From NCBI GenBank assembly GCA_020853575.1, contig JADYYP010000075.1:1-64000 (forward strand): DNA of 64,000 bases. The letters run 5' to 3'. The translations under genes were made by a program, and so were the position numbers. The notes beneath the pieces were generated by a model, which was not told the origin of the DNA, did no database searches, and saw only the letters and a list, made by a program, of their open reading frames with translations. Positions 59,622 through 64,000 of the stretch are shown here, one piece after another. Source of the stretch: Planctomycetota bacterium (GTDB lineage: Bacteria > Planctomycetota > UBA1135 > GCA-002686595). Numbering within the stretch: position 1 is the first letter of the stretch; every line of letters begins with the position of its first letter.

Positions 59622-61061
59622 CTAGCTCCGGCCCCCAGCGCTCGCGAGCGTGCCCGCCAGACCGAACGCCGTGCAGTCTTCGACGCGCACACGTTGGATC
59701 GTGCCGACCAACGTCGACTCGCCGCGCACGGCCAGGGGCACTCCATTGAATGTCCGCGCCCGCAGCATCCCCTCGTGCTTCTCGTGGAGCTCTTCGACGA
59801 ACACCTCGAGCTCGCGACCGAGTTGCTCGCGTAGGCGAGCCAGCGCCACGCGCTCCGACACCGCGAGCAGGCGGTTGTTGCGCTCGCGCTTGAGCGCCTC
59901 GGGAACGTCGTCCGCGTGTGCCTCCGCCGCGTGCGTCTGGGGTCGCGGACTGTACTGGAACACGTAGTTCACGATGAAACGCTGCTCCTCGAGGAAGCGC
60001 TCCGTCGCCTGGAAGTCGCCCTCGCTCTCGCCCGGGAAACCGACGATCCAATCGGAGCCCAGCTCGATCTGCGGGCAGTGCTCGCGCAAGAGCTCGACGC
60101 GCCTGCGATACAGGTCGACGGTGTAACCGCGCTTCATTCGGCGCAGCACGTCGTCCGATCCCGATTGCGCCGGCAGCGGCAGGAAGCGGTCGCACTTGGA
60201 GCAGTCGCGCAGGGCTTCGGCCAGTGCCTTGGTGACGTAGGAGGGGTGCAGTGTGATCAAGCGGATCCGCACCAGGCCCTCGAGCTCCTGCAGTCGGTAG
60301 ATCAGATCCGCGAGGCTGGCGCGCCCCTGACGTCCACGGCCGCGTGCCGCTCCAGCGGGCGGAACGGCCAGGTCCTCACCGTAGCTGTTGACGGTCTGGC
60401 CCAGCAGCGTGATCACCTGCGCGCCGTGGTCGACCATCCAGCGTGCCTCGTCGAGCAACTCGTCGACCGGCCTCGACAGGACGCGACCGCGCACCTTGGG
60501 AACGATGCAGAAGGTGCAGTTGAGGTCGCAGCCGCGCATCACCGTGAGGTAGCCCTGCCGGCCGCCGGTGTAGGGCTCGCCCTCACGGCGTCCGTCGGGT
60601 TCCTCGTCGAACCCCAGGCGCGAGAGCTTCACGCGCTTTCCATCGGATTGCGAACGGCGCTCGAGCAGCTCGTCGACCAATGCAGGCAGATGCTGGAAGG
60701 AGCGCGTTCCGACGACCAAGTCGACGACCTTCGAACGCCCGAACACTTCGTCGCCCAGCCGCTCGGCCATGCAGCCCATCACGCCGACCACCAGGTCCGG
60801 CCGCGCCTCCTTGGCGCGCTTGAGCTCGCCCACCCAGGAAAACACGCGCTCCTCGGCGTGCTCGCGCACCGAGCACGTATTGAACAGCACGACGTCTGCC
60901 TCGCCGATCGCATCCGTCGTGTCGTAGCCTTGCTTCTTGAAGCGACCCTCGACGGCCAGAGAGTCGTACTTGTTCATCTGGCAACCGAATGTGACCACGT
61001 GCAGCTTGGGAGCGGCGGCGTTGTCGCGAGAGGTCTTGGATTGGAAGCGCGGGATCGACAT
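59622..61061 (-). CDS. miaB: tRNA-2-methylthio-N6-isopentenyladenosine synthase MiaB
   Basis: A 479-residue radical-SAM methylthiotransferase. The N-terminal UPF0004 domain has FGCQMNKYDS and NTCSVREHAEERVFSW and GVMGCMAERLG, the three cysteines of the second [4Fe-4S] cluster. The radical SAM motif is CDLNCTFCIVPK (CXXXCXXC). The C-terminal TRAM domain is present (VEDCTAFGLAGTLAS). It adds a methylthio group to A37 of tRNAs. It is divergent from the thioesterase gene. Confidence 0.94.
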   Translation of the reverse strand: MSIPRFQSKTSRDNAAAPKLHVVTFGCQMNKYDSLAVEGRFKKQGYDTTDAIGEADVVLFNTCSVREHAEERVFSWVGELKRAKEARPDLVVGVMGCMAERLGDEVFGRSKVVDLVVGTRSFQHLPALVDELLERRSQSDGKRVKLSRLGFDEEPDGRREGEPYTGGRQGYLTVMRGCDLNCTFCIVPKVRGRVLSRPVDELLDEARWMVDHGAQVITLLGQTVNSYGEDLAVPPAGAARGRGRQGRASLADLIYRLQELEGLVRIRLITLHPSYVTKALAEALRDCSKCDRFLPLPAQSGSDDVLRRMKRGYTVDLYRRRVELLREHCPQIELGSDWIVGFPGESEGDFQATERFLEEQRFIVNYVFQYSPRPQTHAAEAHADDVPEALKRERNNRLLAVSERVALARLREQLGRELEVFVEELHEKHEGMLRARTFNGVPLAVRGESTLVGTIQRVRVEDCTAFGLAGTLASAGGRS

Positions 61062-61155
61062 AGTCGGGGGAGTCGCGAGCCGAGCATTGTGCACCTCTCG
61101 CGCGCACCTGTCACCCCGGCGCGGCGAGTCCGCGCTACGCGTCAGCACGGACCCG

Positions 61156-61620
61156 ATGTCGACCAACCTCCAGGATCGCTACGCGCCGCGCAATCGGTGC
61201 TTTGGGTGTGGACCAGCCAATGACAAGGGGCTGCGCATCAAGAGTGTCGTGCAGGGCGACGAGGTGATCTGCGACTGGACCCCCGAGCGCCACCACGAGG
61301 CCTTCACCGGAATGCTCAACGGAGGCATCATCGGCGCGCTGCTCGACTGCCACTCGAATTGGACCGCCGCGTGGCACCTGATGCAGAAACAGGGCGCGAG
61401 CGAGCCGCCCTCGACCGTCACGGCCGAGTTCCACGTCAAGATGCGCAAGCCGACGCCCTCCACCAGACCGCTGCGACTCTCCGCGCGCGTGGTCGAGTCG
61501 CACGAGGCCCGAGCGACGATCGAGGCCACGCTCTCGTCCGACGGCGTCGTCACCGCCACCTGCCGCGGTGTGTTCGTGGCCGTGAGCGAGGGCCATCCGG
61601 CCTACCATCGCTGGAATTGA
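61156..61620 (+). CDS. Hotdog-fold thioesterase (PaaI-like)
   Basis: A 154-residue protein starting MSTNLQDRYAPRNRCFGCGP. A short Cys-rich start (NRCFGCGPANDKGLRIKS) is common in this subfamily. The hotdog core has AFTGMLNGGIIGALLDCHSN, in which the HGG-like helix start is NGG, and TVTAEFHVKMRKPTP. Members hydrolyse acyl-CoA thioesters. The substrate cannot be predicted. It is divergent from miaB by 94 bp. Confidence 0.85.
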   Translation: MSTNLQDRYAPRNRCFGCGPANDKGLRIKSVVQGDEVICDWTPERHHEAFTGMLNGGIIGALLDCHSNWTAAWHLMQKQGASEPPSTVTAEFHVKMRKPTPSTRPLRLSARVVESHEARATIEATLSSDGVVTATCRGVFVAVSEGHPAYHRWN

Positions 61621-61797
61621 AGGACGGCGAAGGGGACGCCCGAGACTTCGTGTCCGCGCGCGGGGCCAGCGACTGACCGCGAGGTGGGACGGAGGGACTC
61701 CCCTAGGAGAGAAGCGCCGGACCGAACGGCGCTTCACCACGCGGGAACGGCCGTTGCCAACGGCGGCGCGCCCGTACCGGGCATGGAGCACTTGGTC

Positions 61798-62412
61798 ATG
61801 GCACCCCGCCGCCCCCGCTTCCCTGTCGAGTTCTGGATCTCCGCCCTCAGCCTGGTCGCATTGGCCTGCGGCCTTGCGGGCTGCGACAACGACCACCACC
61901 ACCGCCCGCCGGAACCGGATCCGCCCCCCTACTTCGACCTGTGGGAGCGCGAGCCCAACGACGCGGCCTGTTGCCCCGACGACCTGGGTGTGATGTTCGT
62001 CGGCGACGAGTTGGTGATCGGTGGCGACATCCGCGATGACGGATTCGACCCCTACGACGGCTTCGGCATCGAGAGCGGGGAGCCCTTCGACGTCGAGTTC
62101 TACCTCGAGCCCGTCGACTCCTACGCGGACCTCGACCTCGGTGTCTGGGACCCCGTGCGCGGCGAGTTCGTGCTGCTCTGGGACAGTCCAGACGCCGTCG
62201 AGAGCGGCCGTTTCACGGTGCCGGGCACGTTCGACCAGTTCCAACTCGTGGTGATGTCCTTCGACGGAGACGCCGAGTACCGCCTGTACGTGTGGATCGA
62301 GCCCGCGACGTTTTTCACGCCCCTCGCGGCCGCGGCCGCGCCCTCCAAGGCCGCGCGTCCAGTACCGCTCGAGCTCTACCACCCCGAGGACATGCGGCCG
62401 CCAGTGGACTGA
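61798..62412 (+). CDS. Acidic secreted lipoprotein of unknown function
   Basis: A 204-residue protein starting MAPRRPRFPVEFWIS with a signal peptide and lipobox (LACGLAGCDND). The mature part begins with a His-rich DNDHHHRPPEPDPPP that could bind metal, followed by an acidic beta-rich domain (DDLGVMFVGDELVIGGDIRD, DSYADLDLGVWDPVRGEFVL, RFTVPGTFDQFQLVVMSFDG) resembling pre-peptidase/bacterial PPC-type domains. No catalytic motif is seen. An ATG at 61783 is a possible alternative start. Confidence 0.65.
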   Translation: MAPRRPRFPVEFWISALSLVALACGLAGCDNDHHHRPPEPDPPPYFDLWEREPNDAACCPDDLGVMFVGDELVIGGDIRDDGFDPYDGFGIESGEPFDVEFYLEPVDSYADLDLGVWDPVRGEFVLLWDSPDAVESGRFTVPGTFDQFQLVVMSFDGDAEYRLYVWIEPATFFTPLAAAAAPSKAARPVPLELYHPEDMRPPVD

Positions 62413-62500
62413 CGGCGCAGCCAGCGCGAAGAAGGCGCGGATCGCAAAGGACGCCGCTCGGCGGGAAGCAAGCCCAAACAGCGGCGTCCATCATTGCGCC

Positions 62501-62830
62501 ATGAAGCCCTTGATCCTCGTAACCAGCCTGATCTTCGGTGCGGCGGCCCTCGCCGGGGGCGTGCGCGCGATGCTGATGGAGCGCGCGGACGAACAGACGG
62601 TGGCCTACTACTCCGACGGCGCGCGCAAGAACGCCATCACCGTCGTCGATGGAACCAAGCAAGGCCCCGCCGAGCAGTGGTACCCCAGCGGCAATCCGGA
62701 GTGGCGCGGCCAATACGCGGACGGCTTTCGCCAGGGCGAGTGGACCTTCTGGAACGAGGACGGCAGCGTCGACGTCGAGCGCAGCGGGCTCTACGAACAG
62801 GGAAAGAAGATCGCGGATCTGGATGCGTGA
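62501..62830 (+). CDS. Small YwqK-like MORN-variant protein
   Basis: A 109-residue protein with an N-terminal membrane helix or signal (LILVTSLIFGAAALAGGVRA). Two MORN_2/YwqK-type repeats follow: GPAEQWYPSGNPEWRGQYAD and GFRQGEWTFWNEDGSVDVER. These repeats occur in antitoxin-like and cell-surface proteins and have no known catalytic activity. It stands alone between the acidic lipoprotein and the ABC permease, 58 bp from the convergent stop. Confidence 0.7.
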   Translation: MKPLILVTSLIFGAAALAGGVRAMLMERADEQTVAYYSDGARKNAITVVDGTKQGPAEQWYPSGNPEWRGQYADGFRQGEWTFWNEDGSVDVERSGLYEQGKKIADLDA

Positions 62831-62887
62831 GTCGAGGCTCCACGCGAGCGCACGGGTCCGAGTTGCGCGGTTCTAGGCGGCGCTCGT

Positions 62888-63682
62888 TCAACCGAGCGCC
62901 GAGTTGTAGCGCCTGAAGCTCGCGCGCCACAGGCGAAACACCGCCAGGCCGAGCGCGAGCAGCCAGGCCGTATGCGCGACGGCTTCCAGCACTCCCATCC
63001 GACCCAGCGCCATCGCCGCTGGGATCGTCGACACGGCCGCGATCGGAACCACCGACGTCAGGAACTGACGATAGCGCAACGGGAAGACGTCGGCAGGCCG
63101 GTCGGCCATGGTCATCGAAACCTCCCAGCCCACGTTCGAGAGGTCCGAGTTGACCACGTAGAACTCCGAGATCGTGAACAGCACGCTGAGCACGGTGCGC
63201 CCCCAGAACGACAGCACCGCGCCCCAGGCGACGAGCGCGACGACGCGCAGCGGCAGGCCCTGGTAGTAGTCGACCAACGCGTACGCGAGCCACGCCCAGG
63301 CCATGGCGGAATTGACCACCGCTTCCAGACTGAAGCGCTGGAAGAAGTACATGAAGATCGGTGATCCGGGCCGCATGCGCACGGTGTCGAGCACGCCGTC
63401 TTTCAACTCACGCCCGAAGTGCCAACCCTGTCCGAGCCACATCATCCAAAACGCGTCGGAAACGAAGAGAAAGCCCAGGAACACGCGCACCTCGCCCTTC
63501 GACCACCCCGCGATCGCATCGGTGTGCGCGAACAGGATCTCGAAGGTCAGGATGTGGATCGAATACCAGAACGCGTCCATCAGCACCTGACACAGGAACT
63601 CGACGCGGAACTGCGTCTTGCGCAGCACGCCCACGCGCGCGAAAGCGCGAGCCAATCGCACGTAGTGCAGCGGCGAGTTCAT
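62888..63682 (-). CDS. ABC-2 type transporter permease (DUF990-like)
   Basis: A 264-residue inner-membrane permease with about six hydrophobic segments (FLCQVLMDAFWYSIHILTFE, VFLGFLFVSDAFWMMWLG, VVALVAWGAVLSFWGRTVL, VVPIAAVSTIPAAMALG). It starts at the ATG at 63682, 2 bases after the stop of the partial permease at 63685, so the pair form an operon. ABC-2 permeases of this type export polysaccharide, lipid or drug; the ATPase is probably upstream beyond the window. Confidence 0.85.
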   Translation of the reverse strand: MNSPLHYVRLARAFARVGVLRKTQFRVEFLCQVLMDAFWYSIHILTFEILFAHTDAIAGWSKGEVRVFLGFLFVSDAFWMMWLGQGWHFGRELKDGVLDTVRMRPGSPIFMYFFQRFSLEAVVNSAMAWAWLAYALVDYYQGLPLRVVALVAWGAVLSFWGRTVLSVLFTISEFYVVNSDLSNVGWEVSMTMADRPADVFPLRYRQFLTSVVPIAAVSTIPAAMALGRMGVLEAVAHTAWLLALGLAVFRLWRASFRRYNSALG

Positions 63683-63684
63683 CC

Positions 63685-64000
63685 TCACATCCCCGCTCCG
63701 ACATAGCGGAACAGCCCGCGGCGCCACAGTGCCTGGCGCGCAATCTCGAGCACCACGATGCTCCCGGTGAGCACCGCCAAGCCGCGCCCGAAGTCGGCGT
63801 GCTCGAGCCGGCCGAGGAACAACTCGACCGGAGCGCTCACGGCCCAGTACGGAAAAGCCCAATGGAACACGGCGCGCAGCGCGGGCGGCATGACCGAAAC
63901 GGGCACCAGCGTGCCTGCCACGAAGCTGAACACGAAGGCGGTCATCGCGAACAACGTCCACACGACGTCCAACCAGAACGCCAAGATGTTGACGATGAAG
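63685..64000 (-). CDS. ABC-2 type transporter permease (5' end missing)
   Basis: The C-terminal 104 codons of a membrane protein whose frame is open to the right edge. Visible segments include VVWTLFAMTAFVFSFVAGTL and AVFHWAFPYWAVSAPVELFL with a PxALRxxF-type loop typical of ABC-2 permeases. It is the partner of the permease at 62888-63682, 2 bp apart, and probably forms a heterodimeric channel with it. Confidence 0.8.
   Translation of the reverse strand, partial: FIVNILAFWLDVVWTLFAMTAFVFSFVAGTLVPVSVMPPALRAVFHWAFPYWAVSAPVELFLGRLEHADFGRGLAVLTGSIVVLEIARQALWRRGLFRYVGAGM

Noticed and set aside
1-64000. CRISPR arrays
   Set aside because: No regularly spaced direct repeats with unique spacers are present; the 14-bp array at 26239 has no spacers.

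Overview
The window is high-GC bacterial chromosome that most resembles Planctomycetota. The evidence is a PVC-type cytochrome/beta-propeller dehydrogenase, a DUF1080 protein, a secreted protein with a C-terminal repeat I associate with marine planctomycetes, TPR proteins carrying RNA polymerase alpha-CTD domains, and many lipoproteins of unknown function. Assignment below phylum is not supported by what I can see.

Region 1 (1-9,700) looks like an integrated mobile element beside a tRNA-Cys gene. Reading rightwards it has the 3' part of a type III restriction (Res-like) helicase-nuclease, an OLD-family ATPase/TOPRIM nuclease overlapping it by 4 bp, a hypothetical protein, two small HTH proteins, a TOPRIM/DUF3987 primase-helicase, a small XRE-like HTH protein and a tyrosine integrase. 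The last genes are coupled by ATGA overlaps. The integrase frame has no stop before the tRNA and runs through it. This is the layout of a satellite-like integrative element, possibly carrying a defence pair. Its left end is not visible.

Region 2 (9,700-26,200) holds two secreted proteins resembling degenerate peptidases, tRNA-Leu, a TPR-AAA ATPase with a TPR membrane protein, a complete tripartite RND efflux operon, leucyl aminopeptidase, ETF-ubiquinone oxidoreductase, a MoaD-MoaE fusion, SSB and a PilZ protein.

Region 3 (26,200-41,400) begins with a 14-bp tandem repeat and monomeric isocitrate dehydrogenase, then a frameshifted secreted-protein gene. Mostly minus-strand housekeeping genes follow: rpmE-prfA-membrane protein-prmC, maf, a predicted catalytically dead endonuclease III-like protein with a long lysine-rich tail, rpsP, ffh with an unusual C-terminus, a HEAT-like protein, a membrane protein, murA and a HIT protein.

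Region 4 (41,400-47,700) is a plus-strand operon behind a good sigma70-type promoter: a TPR protein with two alpha-CTD domains, ruvA, serA, serB, a class V aminotransferase and a DUF1080 lipoprotein. Together serA, the aminotransferase and serB could make serine from 3-phosphoglycerate.

Region 5 (47,700-64,000) has a PVC-type dehydrogenase, a sulfatase-like hydrolase without the formylglycine cysteine, a TPR metallopeptidase-like lipoprotein, ribD, mdh, an SGNH hydrolase, miaB, a thioesterase, an acidic lipoprotein, a YwqK-like protein and two ABC-2 permease genes, the last cut by the window edge.

Recurring -10-like boxes (TATCCT, TAGACT, usually after GC) precede several genes and both tRNAs.
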